From the NCBI GenBank assembly GCA_015709615.1, contig CP054179.1, positions 2,232,001-2,296,000 of the forward strand: a stretch of 64,000 nucleotides of DNA, read 5' to 3'. The stretch comes from Gammaproteobacteria bacterium. Its GTDB lineage: Bacteria; Pseudomonadota; Gammaproteobacteria; Burkholderiales; Nitrosomonadaceae. Below the pieces are notes generated by a model, which was given only the letters and a program-made list of their open reading frames with translations, was not told where the DNA came from and searched no databases. Of the stretch, positions 44,377-53,743 are shown piece by piece. Within the stretch, counting starts at the first letter, position 1. Each line of letters starts with the position of its first letter. The position numbers and the translations under genes were made by a program.

Positions 44377-44495
44377 CGCCTTTCACTTGATGCTAATCGC
44401 ATCAGCTTACAGGCTTCAGACTGGTACACTTTTATTCCGAGATTCCCGCGAAATTCAGTGCGCCTCAGTGGTACATTTTTACTCCGCTATTTACA

Positions 44496-44699
44496 ACTGG
44501 GATTTCTGAGCTTGTTCAAATACCGAATATTACTGACGAAAAGGGTAGGTCGAAAATTTCGGGTGACCAGGAATTGGAAGAAGCGCCTCGCCTTTATTTT
44601 ATTGGACAAATCAATCCGCTTAGCGGCCAGTTACGGGAAATTCGTGTCGAAGCTGGAAAAATCGCCAGAAAAATCAGAGAACAACTCAGGATGAAATAA
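44496..44699 (+). pseudogene. 3' remnant of an unidentified gene next to IS copy B
   Basis: Reading from the first base after the IS (ACT GGG ATT...) gives 67 sensible codons, TGISELVQIPNITDEKGRSK ... RLYFIGQINPLSGQLREIRV ... LRMK, before TAA at 44697. Start and upstream part are missing. Composition differs from the truncated helicase on the other side, so the two sides are not halves of one gene. Family not recognised. Confidence 0.5.
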
Positions 44700-44799
44700 G
44701 GTGATTATTATTTGAAGACTCTCTTACTTCAATAGCTGAGAAATTATGGATCTACCAGTGTGAAAATCGATATCGATATGCCGGATTAGCTTAACAATA

Positions 44800-45369
44800 A
44801 TGCCTAGGAAAATATCAGTAGAGAGAAAAATACTGCAAACAGCCCGCCGCTTATTTTGCCAGGTAGGTATTCATGCAACAGGGATTGCTAGGATTATCGA
44901 AGAATCTGGTGTATCCCGGCGCAGCCTCTATACCCACTATGGTTCGAAGGAAAACTTACTCAAGGCCGTATTTGAGGCAGAAGCAGATATATGGTTTCGT
45001 TGGTTCGATTCCGATCTTCCGGCAATGGAATGTTCCCCGGTCGATCGTGTCCTGGCATTGTTCGACTTGATGCGAGCCTGGTTCGAGAGTGAAGATTTTT
45101 ATGGCTGCGTCTTTATCAATGCCGTGGCTGAACATGAGAAGAGTAATGGCTGGATACAGGAAGTTGCCAATAGTTACAGGGAGAAAATCAGTGCCAGGTT
45201 TCTGGCATTGGTGGCGGAAAGTGGTGTAAAGGATCCGGAGACGGTAACTGAGAAATTGAATCTGCTGATTGACGGGGCTATCGTGACCGCAATGATTACC
45301 GGCAATGGTGAAATTGCACATTTAGGACGAATGGCTGCCGAGGATATTTTACTGCGTAATACAACATGA
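44800..45369 (+). CDS. TetR/AcrR family transcriptional regulator
   Basis: 189 residues. N-terminal TetR helix-turn-helix (RKILQTARRLFCQVGIHATGIARIIEESGVSRRSLYTHYGSKENLLKAVFE, about 8-58), then a ligand-binding helical domain of the TetR_C type. It sits just upstream of a membrane-anchored protein and a methyltransferase on the same strand and may control them. Ligand unknown. Confidence 0.9.
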   Translation: MPRKISVERKILQTARRLFCQVGIHATGIARIIEESGVSRRSLYTHYGSKENLLKAVFEAEADIWFRWFDSDLPAMECSPVDRVLALFDLMRAWFESEDFYGCVFINAVAEHEKSNGWIQEVANSYREKISARFLALVAESGVKDPETVTEKLNLLIDGAIVTAMITGNGEIAHLGRMAAEDILLRNTT

Positions 45370-45464
45370 ATTTGTACTTACATAACAAAGAAGAAGTGAA
45401 GACGGACAGGATCGATAAGGTATATCGATTCTATGATTATCTGGAATAATTCCAAGGAGGAAAA

Positions 45465-46097
45465 ATGACCGCAATCTGGCAGAATTTACCGATTCATACC
45501 CGACGCCTTTTAATTTTTATAGCAATATTGATGAGCATCGGCGTGATCGGTATGCAGTTTCATGTAAGTTCCCAGGGAGATATGTCAGAAACTTATCCCA
45601 AAGGCTTTCGTGGTGGTACCTGTACGATCGAGTCCGATACATTGATGATCGGCTATTCCGCTTATTTTATTCCCCATAATTACGAGGTGCCGGAAGATGC
45701 ATTAAGTGCAATGTCCACTCCCATTCTGTGTGGTCAGGTGCCCAATCCGGGCCTGCTCAGTATTACCATCGATTTGTTATATCCCCTATCTGTACGAGAA
45801 CAACCAGTAACACTCACTCTATTCAGGGTAGTCGATGGAAAATCAGGGCAGCCACTCTTGGCGGTTCCTGCTGAGATTTATCAGTCAGGCATTATTTCCC
45901 AGGAAATTCGCATTGATGAAACGGGAGAATATGTACTTCGCCTCGCGGGCGTAGATGAGAATTCGTCTGATTTTGAACTGGAGATACCAATTATTGTAGG
46001 TACTGGATGGTACGAGCCTTTCATCCAGTTCTGGCCTTTGCTCTTACTGGGTGTAACTGCAGTCTTCTTCTATAACTTAAGACGAATAGTCGATTAA
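45465..46097 (+). CDS. hypothetical protein with two terminal membrane helices
   Basis: 210 residues with an AAGGAGG ribosome site. A membrane helix near the N-terminus (LLIFIAILMSIGVIGMQF, about 15-32) and another at the C-terminus (FIQFWPLLLLGVTAVFFYNL, about 184-204) bracket a 150-residue, probably periplasmic, beta-rich domain with two cysteines (GGTCTIES, PILCGQVP). Family not recognised. It lies between the TetR gene and the methyltransferase. Confidence 0.65.
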   Translation: MTAIWQNLPIHTRRLLIFIAILMSIGVIGMQFHVSSQGDMSETYPKGFRGGTCTIESDTLMIGYSAYFIPHNYEVPEDALSAMSTPILCGQVPNPGLLSITIDLLYPLSVREQPVTLTLFRVVDGKSGQPLLAVPAEIYQSGIISQEIRIDETGEYVLRLAGVDENSSDFELEIPIIVGTGWYEPFIQFWPLLLLGVTAVFFYNLRRIVD

Positions 46098-46190
46098 TTT
46101 TACTGTACTACTTGAATATTGATGATTGTACGTAGATGAGAATTAAACTTAGTTTTTATCTTCATAAGTTAACGTTTATTGGAGAATTCA

Positions 46191-47006
46191 ATGGCAGGGT
46201 ATGTTGGTGATGTGGCGATCGCTTACGATCGTGATTTGGGGCATGTGTTGTTTGAGCAATATGCATCCGATATTGCAAGACGCGTAGCAGAAAGGTCTGT
46301 TCGCGACGTGCTTGAAGTTGCATCAGGTACGGGAATCGTCACTAGGAAATTGCGCAACGTACTTCCCAAGGATGCACAACTTACAGCAATTGACATCAGC
46401 GATTCCATGATGGATGTTGCCCGTGCAAAATTTCTTCCCCATGAGCAAGTCACATTTCAGATTGCAAATGCCACGATATTGCCTTTTGATAATCAAGTAT
46501 TCGATGCAGTCATCTGTCAGTTCGGGATAATGTTCTTTGATAAGGATATGGCATTTAGGGAGGTGTCCAGGGTATTGAGGCGAGGAGGACGGTATCTATT
46601 CAGTGTTTGGGATTCTCGTCATTACAATCCATATGCTAGTTTGACTTTCGAAGTCATGAAGCAGTTTTTTCCATCGGATCCTCCACGGTTTCTTGAGGGT
46701 ACAGTTTCATCCTTCGAAATTGACCCGATCAAGGAAATGCTGATTCGAGCTGGGTTCGAGCGAATAAACATTTCTGTTCAGCGACGAGTTTACGATATTC
46801 CAGATGTCAGATCTTTTGCGCGTGGGTTGATATTCAGCCCGATCATCAATGAGATCAGAGAACGTGGCGAAGTTGATCCTGAGAATATCGTCGAAGTCTT
46901 AGCGAAGACATTTGTCAGAGAGTATGGATCGAATCCCACCTGTTTTCCAATGCAGGCCATACTGTTTGAAGTGGAAAAATCAGAGGAAAACAAACCTCAG
47001 TTATAA
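46191..47006 (+). CDS. class I SAM-dependent methyltransferase
   Basis: 271 residues from ATG 46191, preceded by GGAG (46181-46184); a TTG at 46179 is less likely. The SAM-binding glycine motif LEVASGTG (41-48), the acidic loop LTAIDISDSM and motif IV FDAVICQFGIMFF are of the Methyltransf_11/UbiE type. Substrate unknown. It shares direction with the neighbouring TetR, membrane protein and PD40 genes. Confidence 0.88.
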   Translation: MAGYVGDVAIAYDRDLGHVLFEQYASDIARRVAERSVRDVLEVASGTGIVTRKLRNVLPKDAQLTAIDISDSMMDVARAKFLPHEQVTFQIANATILPFDNQVFDAVICQFGIMFFDKDMAFREVSRVLRRGGRYLFSVWDSRHYNPYASLTFEVMKQFFPSDPPRFLEGTVSSFEIDPIKEMLIRAGFERINISVQRRVYDIPDVRSFARGLIFSPIINEIRERGEVDPENIVEVLAKTFVREYGSNPTCFPMQAILFEVEKSEENKPQL

Positions 47007-47082
47007 ATCAAGCAATAAGATTATCCTTTTCAAGATAATGGTAAGTGAACTGTATGTTTTTAATCCAAGGAGGAAGATCAGT

Positions 47083-48132
47083 ATGAAAAACAAGCTTTTT
47101 ACTCAGGTGCTTTGCTCTATATTGCTGGTATGTACATTAGCATATGGTGTTTCTTACGCCATGCCGGGTATGCACGGAGCCGTAAGCGGTGGAGTTACTG
47201 AGTCGCCAGCTGCATCGAAAGACATGGGAGCACCCATCAACTCACCTGGTTCGGAGATAGAAATCACCTACAGTGCGGACGGCAAAACAGCCATTTTTGT
47301 GTCAACCCGCAAGGGTAGTATCGAATCATCCGGCACCTCTTACAATTTCGATATATGGATGTCTCACAATGTAAATGGTATCTGGCAGTCGCCTATTCAT
47401 TTAGGGCCCGATATTGATCCTACCGTTGGGCCGAATATTAATACATCAGCTTGGGACTTGGAGCCGAGTTTTTCCGATGATGGCAATGTCATTTATTTCA
47501 CAAGATATGAACCGGGTAACCTGCTGTCGGGTGATCTTTATGTCGTACAGAAAGTGGATGGTGTATGGCAGTCGGCCAAAAATTGGAATGATGTTCCGGA
47601 ACTTCCCAGTATCAATACCCCGACCGGTGAAGAGCATTGTCCGATCATCGTTTCTGACAGCCTGATTTATTTCAACTACAGCCAGCCGGGTGTCACTCAG
47701 GAGAGTGATATCTGGAAAGTCGAGAAAAAAGATGGAGTGTGGCAGAAACCCGTGAGTCTGGGAGCAAAAATCAATTCTCCTCAACGCGACCACATGCACT
47801 GGACCGGGGTGTCAAAAGATGGCAAAAGTATGGTCATCACCAGCACACGGATTGATCCGGATTCGCGAGGTGGGCACGATATGTGGATCTCACATCAGGA
47901 TTCAAATGGAGAATGGCAGAAGCCGATCAATCTTGGTGACGTCATTAATACCTCGGATGAAGAAATGTGCTGGACTTTCACGCCTGATGGCAAGAAATTT
48001 ACTGGTAGCTGGGGGCCACAGAATACTTTCGATACCGATATACGATGGATAAACAAGGATGATATTCCATTACTGAAAAATTTCGAACCCATCGGCCCTC
48101 CTCCCAATTTGCTTGTCAATAGCAAAGGATGA
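47083..48132 (+). CDS. secreted PD40/WD40-like beta-propeller protein
   Basis: 349 residues from ATG 47083, eight bases after an AAGGAGGAAG site. Signal peptide 1-26 (ending YGVSYA). The mature part holds repeated PD40-type blades: ITYSADGKTAIFVSTR, PSFSDDGNVIYFTRY, VSKDGKSMVITSTR and FTPDGKKFTGSW, as in TolB-type propellers. Periplasmic or exported; function unknown. Followed by a strong hairpin, so it ends the transcript. Confidence 0.8.
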   Translation: MKNKLFTQVLCSILLVCTLAYGVSYAMPGMHGAVSGGVTESPAASKDMGAPINSPGSEIEITYSADGKTAIFVSTRKGSIESSGTSYNFDIWMSHNVNGIWQSPIHLGPDIDPTVGPNINTSAWDLEPSFSDDGNVIYFTRYEPGNLLSGDLYVVQKVDGVWQSAKNWNDVPELPSINTPTGEEHCPIIVSDSLIYFNYSQPGVTQESDIWKVEKKDGVWQKPVSLGAKINSPQRDHMHWTGVSKDGKSMVITSTRIDPDSRGGHDMWISHQDSNGEWQKPINLGDVINTSDEEMCWTFTPDGKKFTGSWGPQNTFDTDIRWINKDDIPLLKNFEPIGPPPNLLVNSKG

Positions 48133-48150
48133 ATCAGAATTTATAAGAAT

Positions 48151-48184
48151 ACTCCCCTAAAGCGGTTACTGACTTTAGGGGAGT
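48151..48184 (+). terminator. 12-bp hairpin terminator after the PD40 gene
   Basis: Perfect stem ACTCCCCTAAAG (48151-48162) / CTTTAGGGGAGT (48173-48184), 10-base loop, followed by TATTGTC. The run of T is weak, so efficiency is uncertain. Confidence 0.75.
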
Positions 48185-48355
48185 TATTGTCAAATGTGGT
48201 GTTCAGAGAATTCATCAAACCGCATTCTGAAATCTCCTCCTTAGTCCAAAAATTAAAGTAATTTTGGGAGGCTAAATTAAAATCTAGGCTCAAAAAATTA
48301 TAAATTCATACACAATAACGATATTAATTTACGCTGGATGTTTTAAGGAGTAAAA

Positions 48356-49336
48356 ATGCGAAAAGAACAATTAGAAGAAAATCAAATTTTGATTTACGCA
48401 GTAGTGTTAATTTTAGGGATCAGTTTTGGTTTCTGGAGTCCGAATATTAGTTTTTTTAATATAAATCTTGAGTATCTGATATCGCCGGTGCTAGGAATAT
48501 TGCTTTATAGTATGTTTGCCCAAATTCCTTATCATCAGTTATATGAAACTTTTGCTAATAAGCAATTTTTCTCAATTGCATTATTGACAGTTAATTTCTT
48601 AATAGTACCTTCTGTTGTTTGGTTGCTTTCGCTATTTTTACCTGAACACCCTCCCTTATTATTAGGGCTCTATCTGGTTTTGCTAACTCCGTGCATTGAC
48701 TATGTGGTGGTATTTACTCATTTAGGTCATGGTGATGCAAAATTAATATTGACCTCAACTCCTCTGCTATTACTCGTGCAAATGCTTTTTTTGCCACTGT
48801 ACTTATGGTTATTTATGGGAGAACAAGCAACTGAGGTAATGAAAGCTGAGCCATTCATTGATGCATTTCTATTCCTTATAGCTCTACCGCTACTTATGGC
48901 TTTCTTAACGGAATTCTGGGCTAAGCGGCATCAAAGCGGCACAGTATGGCTTCAAATGACATCATGGTTTCCAGTGCCATTTATGGCCTTAGCATTATTT
49001 TTAGTTGTGGCCTCCCAAATTGGCAGAATCGATGAATTTTTGTCAGTTGTAATTCTAGTAGTACCTATTTTCATCATCTTTATGGCGTTAATGCCCTTTA
49101 TTGCCAAACTAGTGGCAAACAGCTTTCGTTTGGACGCACAGGCTAGTAGAGCACTTATATTCAGCGCAGGTACTCGTAATTCATTAGTTGTTCTTCCCCT
49201 CGCTTTAGCACTGCCTAATGAATGGATGTTAACTTCTGTAGTAATAGTTACTCAAACTTTAGTTGAGCTGGTTGGCGAGTTGGTCTACATTCGTTATGTA
49301 CCTTCGATCATACCAGATGAATACAAAATTCTCTGA
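48356..49336 (+). CDS. bile acid:sodium symporter / ACR3-like transporter
   Basis: 326 residues with about ten hydrophobic helices and the BASS/ACR3 arrangement (ISPVLGILLYSMF, LVLLTPCIDYVVVFTHLGHGDAKL, FSAGTRNSLVVLPLALALP). The TPCIDYV segment, with a membrane-embedded cysteine, is like that of arsenite exporters of the ACR3 group, so arsenite or another anion efflux is possible. No arsR/arsC genes are beside it. Ribosome site AAGGAG upstream. Confidence 0.8.
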   Translation: MRKEQLEENQILIYAVVLILGISFGFWSPNISFFNINLEYLISPVLGILLYSMFAQIPYHQLYETFANKQFFSIALLTVNFLIVPSVVWLLSLFLPEHPPLLLGLYLVLLTPCIDYVVVFTHLGHGDAKLILTSTPLLLLVQMLFLPLYLWLFMGEQATEVMKAEPFIDAFLFLIALPLLMAFLTEFWAKRHQSGTVWLQMTSWFPVPFMALALFLVVASQIGRIDEFLSVVILVVPIFIIFMALMPFIAKLVANSFRLDAQASRALIFSAGTRNSLVVLPLALALPNEWMLTSVVIVTQTLVELVGELVYIRYVPSIIPDEYKIL

Positions 49337-49488
49337 GTATTGCTTAAAGAGCACATGCATTAAAACTACTCTGCAAAGGGACGAGTTAAACTGAATTTAG
49401 TGTCTCGGGATTGAAAAATAGCGGCGTATCTGATTGATTAGTTGTGCTGGCAAGCAAAATATAATCAATCGATGAGGAATACACCGCT

Positions 49489-49815
49489 ATGAGTAAGAGT
49501 AACGTTATTGATTTATCAGATCCAGACACGTTTACAGATTCATTGACCGAATTATTAAGAACTGGGGCTCGTCAACTGATCGAGCAAGCCGTTGAAGCGG
49601 AATTGGCAGAGTTTGTGAAACAGTGCGTTGATCAAGTTCTGGACAATGAGCGAGCGACCATTGTTGGTAATGGCTACCAACCGGAACGCGAGATTCAGAT
49701 CGGTATTGGACCGATCACTGTCAAAATCCCGGTACGTGCTAAAAACGAAGAGGCGGTGCTTTTAGTTCGGCGCTGACGTCGCGTCCTACGTACGTAAAAC
49801 GCGTTTTATAGAATA
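49489..49815 (+). pseudogene. IS256-family transposase, 5' fragment with frameshift
   Basis: MSKSNVIDLSDPDTFTDSL ... LIEQAVEAELAEFVKQ ... GNGYQPEREIQIGIGPITVKIPVRAK matches the N-terminal part of IS256-family (Mutator-like) transposases. The frame closes at 49776, but shifting by one base near 49755 restores the family sequence FSSALTSRPTYVKR to 49814, after which homology ends. So it is a frameshifted and truncated remnant without the DDE domain. Confidence 0.8.
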
Positions 49816-49862
49816 TTTCTTTATCAATTTATGCACGCCATCGGGCGTTGCATACATCGCAT

Positions 49863-50829
49863 TTAATCTAGAGCACGGAAATCTGCCAAGTTAATATTAT
49901 GTTTTTTTAGTTTGGTGTAAACTGCGCGTGATGTAATTCCCATGTTTTCAGAGACTCTCTTTATATTTCCGTGATGTTGTTTCAGAGCTGTTTCTAGAAA
50001 TGATTTTTCAATTTTGGTAAGGGCGTATTCTTTCTCGTCTTTCCATTCACCAATGCTTTTTGTTTTAGTAGAAAGCTCTAGATCCAGTTCAGTCATTTCT
50101 TTGCCACTAACAAATAAGATGCTGCGTTCAAGAATGTTTTCTAATTCACGAACATTGCCTGGCCAATGATAAGCGCGGATTTTCTGCATAACTTCACGAC
50201 TTACTGATTTAACCTGCTTGTTATATCGCTTGTTCAATCGCTGAATGATCAATTGCACAAGATAAGGTAAGTCTTCTGGTCGTTCAACTAAGGGAGGAAT
50301 ACTTAAACGCACTACATTGATGCGGTAGTATAGATCATTACGGAACAGATCCTGCTTAACAAGACTTTCCAGATTCTGATTTGTTGCTGAAATGATTCTT
50401 ACATCAACCGCCAATGTTTGTTTACCACCAACTCTCTCCAATTCGCCTTCCTGGATCACGCGAAGTAATCTGGTTTGTGCTGCTGGCGACAATGAATCGA
50501 CTTCATCCAGAAATAAAGTGCCACCTTCGGCTCGCTCAAAAAAACCATGGTGTACTTCGATGGCTCCTGTAAAAGCACCTTTTTCATGCCCGAATAAACT
50601 GCTTTCAATCAAGCTTTCTGGAATCGCGCCACAGTTAATGGCGATGAATGGCTTATGGTAGCGATCGCTCATTGCATGGATGGCACGTGCTATCAGCTCC
50701 TTACCTACACCTGTTTGACCCTGAATCAGAACCGTTGCCATAGTAGGTGCAATAACCTCGATTGATTGCAGTATTTTCTGCATCATGGGTGATTTTGCTA
50801 TGATTGCAGGGGGCTGTTGTTTCTTTGTT
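49863..50829 (-). pseudogene. sigma54-dependent transcriptional activator, 5' part removed by IS copy C
   Basis: About 320 residues remain. The AAA+ domain is complete: Walker A GQTGVGKE, the sigma54-contact loop GAFTGA, Walker B GGTLFLDEVD, and the R-finger region DLYYRINVVRLSIPPL; a Fis-type helix-turn-helix ends the protein (GNIKRVSENMGITSRAVYTKLKKHNI). The N-terminal sensor or receiver domain is gone. The frame continues into the IS, where an ATG at 50867 would add 13 IS-encoded residues, so a constitutive-type activator might be made. Confidence 0.88.
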
Positions 50830-50948
50830 TGTAAATAGCGGAGTAAAAATGTACCACTGAGGCGCACTGAATTTCGCGGGAATCTCGGAATAAAAGTGTA
50901 CCAGTCTGAAGCCTGTAAGCTGATGCGATTAGCATCAAGTGAAAGGCG

Positions 50949-52481
50949 ATGAGGATGTATACAGTGGAACTATATGTAAAGATTCGACGTGCGGTGATGG
51001 TAGAAGGCAGAAGCGAGCGCGAAGTTGCGCGTTATTTTGGAATTCACCGCAAGACTGTGAAGAAGATGTGTCAATACGCTGCACCGCCGGGTTATCGGCG
51101 CAAGCGCGAACCCGTATCTCCCAAGCTTGCTCCTTTCACTGGCATCATTGATGCTATTTTGGAAGCTGACAAACAAGTGCATGTTAAGCAGCGCCATACT
51201 GCGATACGGATATTGGAGCGGTTGCGTGAAGAACACGGCTTTACTGGTGGTTATACCATCGTACGTAACTATGTTAACAAGGCTGCAATTCGGCAGAAGG
51301 AAATGTTCATGCCGTTAGTGCACTTGCCTGGCCATGCCCAGGTAGACTTTGGTGAAGCCGATGGCTATATTGGTGGCAAACTGGTTCGATTCCATTATTT
51401 CTGCCTTGATATGCCGCATTCGGATGGTTGCTTTGTCAAAGCCTATCCAACTGAAGATACCGAATCCTTTCTGGATGGGCATGTTGCTGCCTTTGCATTT
51501 TTGGGTGGGATACCGCAATCGATCCTGTACGACAACACCAAGATTGCGGTGGCCAAGATACTGGGCGATGGCAAACGCCAGCGTACCAAGGCATTCAGCG
51601 AGCTGCAGAGCCACTATCTGTTTGAAGACAAGTTTGGGCGACCGGCCAAAGGCAACGACAAGGGGAAAGTTGAGGGCATGGTTGGTTACAGTCGCCGCCA
51701 CTTCATGGTGCCGCTACCCATTGCTGCTGATTTTAATGCCCTGAATGCAAAATTGTTGGATGGGTGCATCAAGCGCCAACAGGCCAAGTTGCGGGGTCAA
51801 ACTGAAACCATCGCTGAGCGCATGAAACGCGATACGGCTGCATTGATGGCTTTACCTGCAGTTGCTTTTGATGCCTGCCATAAGATTTCCACGCGTGTAT
51901 CTTCATTATCGCTCGTGCGTTATCGAAGCAACGATTACTCGGTGCCTACTCAATACGGTCACTGGGAGGTACTGGTGAAGGGCTATGTGGATCGCGTAGA
52001 GATTTGCCTGGGCACAGATACGATTGCACGTCATGCGCGCAGCTACGGTCGGGAAGAATTCATATACAACCCCTTGCACTACCTGGCATTGTTAGAGCAG
52101 AAACCGCGTGCGCTCGATCAAGCGGCACCCTTGCAAGATTGGGTACTACCTGAAGTATTCGATCGGCTGCGTCGCGTGTTGGAAGTCCGCATGGAACGCC
52201 GTGGCCGCAAGGAATATATCCAGATTTTGCGGTTGCTGGAGAATTTTAGCCTAGCGCAAGTTGAGCAGGCAATCAAACAAGCGATGGGGTTCGGTACAAT
52301 TGGTTTTGATGCCATCAAGCATTTGATTCTGTGCGCGATAGAGCAACGACCTGCCAAGCTCGATTTGATGCTCTATCCCTATTTACCCCGTGCCAGCGTG
52401 AAATCCACTGAACCACGATCGTATTTAAGCTTGCTGCAAGGATTCAAGTCAAGCCAATCTACGGAGGTGCGTTATGACTGA
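50949..52481 (+). CDS. istA: IstA transposase of IS21 family
   Basis: 510 residues, the same protein as the copy B product, with the helix-turn-helix and DDE core intact. Starts 119 bases inside the IS end and overlaps istB by 8 bases. Complete, so transposition competence is plausible. Confidence 0.96.
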   Translation: MRMYTVELYVKIRRAVMVEGRSEREVARYFGIHRKTVKKMCQYAAPPGYRRKREPVSPKLAPFTGIIDAILEADKQVHVKQRHTAIRILERLREEHGFTGGYTIVRNYVNKAAIRQKEMFMPLVHLPGHAQVDFGEADGYIGGKLVRFHYFCLDMPHSDGCFVKAYPTEDTESFLDGHVAAFAFLGGIPQSILYDNTKIAVAKILGDGKRQRTKAFSELQSHYLFEDKFGRPAKGNDKGKVEGMVGYSRRHFMVPLPIAADFNALNAKLLDGCIKRQQAKLRGQTETIAERMKRDTAALMALPAVAFDACHKISTRVSSLSLVRYRSNDYSVPTQYGHWEVLVKGYVDRVEICLGTDTIARHARSYGREEFIYNPLHYLALLEQKPRALDQAAPLQDWVLPEVFDRLRRVLEVRMERRGRKEYIQILRLLENFSLAQVEQAIKQAMGFGTIGFDAIKHLILCAIEQRPAKLDLMLYPYLPRASVKSTEPRSYLSLLQGFKSSQSTEVRYD

Positions 52482-53295
52482 TACCTCTATTCCCACCACG
52501 GTCGCGCCGCAAGTCTTGCTGATCAATCACTTCAAGACCCTAAAGTTACCAACCTTTGCACGTGAATATGAAAAGGTGGGACTCGAATGCGCACGTGAGG
52601 ATGTTGATTATGCACGCTATTTATTGCGACTATGCGAACTGGAATGCATTGATCGTGAACGGCGGAATACCGAGCGGCGCATACGTCAGGCGAAATTCCC
52701 AGTAATTAAAAGCCTGGATACGTTCGACTTTGCTGCAATACCTGGACTGAATAAATCATTGATACTGGAGTTGATGCGCTGTGAATGGATCGATAAGCGC
52801 GAGAACATCATTGCGTTGGGCCCATCAGGCGTTGGCAAGACTCATATCGCATTGGCTTTAGGGCTGGCTGCCTGCCAAAAAGGCATGAGCGTTTTATTCA
52901 CGACAGCTGCAGCGCTGGTGCATGAGTTAATGGAGGCGCGCGATGAAAAGCGATTACGTACCTTGCAAAAGCAATTGACCAACGTCAAATTGCTGATCAT
53001 CGACGAACTGGGTTATGTGCCATTTACTGCAATTGGTTCAGAGCTCTTATTCGAAGTATTCAGCCGTCGATATGAACATGGATCCACTTTAGTCACATCG
53101 AATTTACCATTTGATGAGTGGACCAGTGTGTTGGGATCAGAACGATTGACCGGTGCGCTGTTGGATCGCTTAACCCATCATGTTCATATTCTGGAAATGA
53201 ATGGAGAATCGTATCGCCTGGCCGCAAGCAAGAAACGGCAAAAGCAGACAGTACAAACCAAGCCTATAGAAAAGGAGGATGCCAGACCAATATAA
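52474..53295 (+). CDS. istB: IstB ATPase of IS21 family
   Basis: 273 residues, the same protein as the copy B product, with Walker A GPSGVGKTH and Walker B LLIIDELGY. Complete. About 150 bases of non-coding sequence follow to the IS end. Confidence 0.96.
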   Translation: MTDTSIPTTVAPQVLLINHFKTLKLPTFAREYEKVGLECAREDVDYARYLLRLCELECIDRERRNTERRIRQAKFPVIKSLDTFDFAAIPGLNKSLILELMRCEWIDKRENIIALGPSGVGKTHIALALGLAACQKGMSVLFTTAAALVHELMEARDEKRLRTLQKQLTNVKLLIIDELGYVPFTAIGSELLFEVFSRRYEHGSTLVTSNLPFDEWTSVLGSERLTGALLDRLTHHVHILEMNGESYRLAASKKRQKQTVQTKPIEKEDARPI

Positions 53296-53444
53296 AAGAT
53301 TTTAGGGGAAACACTGCGCCTTTACTGAAACCCAAGAAATAAAAAATCAGAGGCGCAAAACCAGAGGTTAAATCCCTCTTTTTATTAACCTAACTGGTAC
53401 ACTCTTCGCGCGCTATTTGGTACCCTTTTACTCCGCCATTGACA

Positions 53445-53641
53445 AAACTTGCATGAGAACAATAGAAGCATTTAAAAATCACCCTCTCATTCCCAAGGAT
53501 GTGGTTATCAGCGGTTGGGTTTGGGAAGTTGAAACACGCCGGTTGAGAGCCCCGACACGAGATGCCGAAAAACGGACCAGGACTGATGTCACCTCAGTTC
53601 AATTCGGCGTTAAAGAAAAACAACCGCCTCGTTGGAGCTAA
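53445..53641 (+). pseudogene. beta-carbonic anhydrase, C-terminal remnant
   Basis: After the IS the frame reads MRTIEAFKNHPLIPKDVVISGWVWEVETRRLRAP and ends at TAA 53641. NHPLIPKDV-I-GWVWEVETG-L is the C-terminal strand pattern of beta-class carbonic anhydrases. The zinc-binding N-terminal part is missing and is not found on the other side of the IS, so the gene is dead. Confidence 0.65.
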
Positions 53642-53743
53642 ATTCAAGAGAACAAACCTAAAAGCGTGACCACTTGTTATGCCAAGTGGTCACATTCTAG
53701 AGTTTTTGAGAAGTGCCATTAATGTAATGAATAAGGATTCCAA

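Larger units (their letters stand above)
41881..44495 (-). mobile_element. IS21-family element, copy B (complete, 2615 bp)
   Basis: Ends TGTCAATGGCGGAGTAAAAG (left) and TTTTTACTCCGCTATTTACA (right) share the core GCGGAGTAAAA in inverted orientation. Subterminal repeats of the form GTGTACCAG occur at both ends. It carries istA and istB. Length equals copy C exactly and I found no difference in encoded proteins. The bases outside (...GGTCGCGTT / ACTGGGAT...) show no target-site duplication. Confidence 0.95.
50830..53444 (+). mobile_element. IS21-family element, copy C (complete, 2615 bp)
   Basis: Inverted relative to copies A and B. Begins TGTAAATAGCGGAGTAAAAATG and ends CTTTTACTCCGCCATTGACA. 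Contains istA and istB. Flanks (...TTTCTTTGTT / AAACTTGCAT...) show no target duplication. The left flank is the truncated sigma54 activator and the right flank is a carbonic anhydrase tail. Confidence 0.95.

Noticed and set aside
41875..44501. Target-site duplications around IS copies B and C
   Set aside because: I compared the flanking 4-8 bases of each complete copy, and the ends across copies, and found no matching pair.
46912..47082. Longer start for the PD40 protein
   Set aside because: It would overlap the methyltransferase and bury the signal peptide; ATG 47083 has a good ribosome site.
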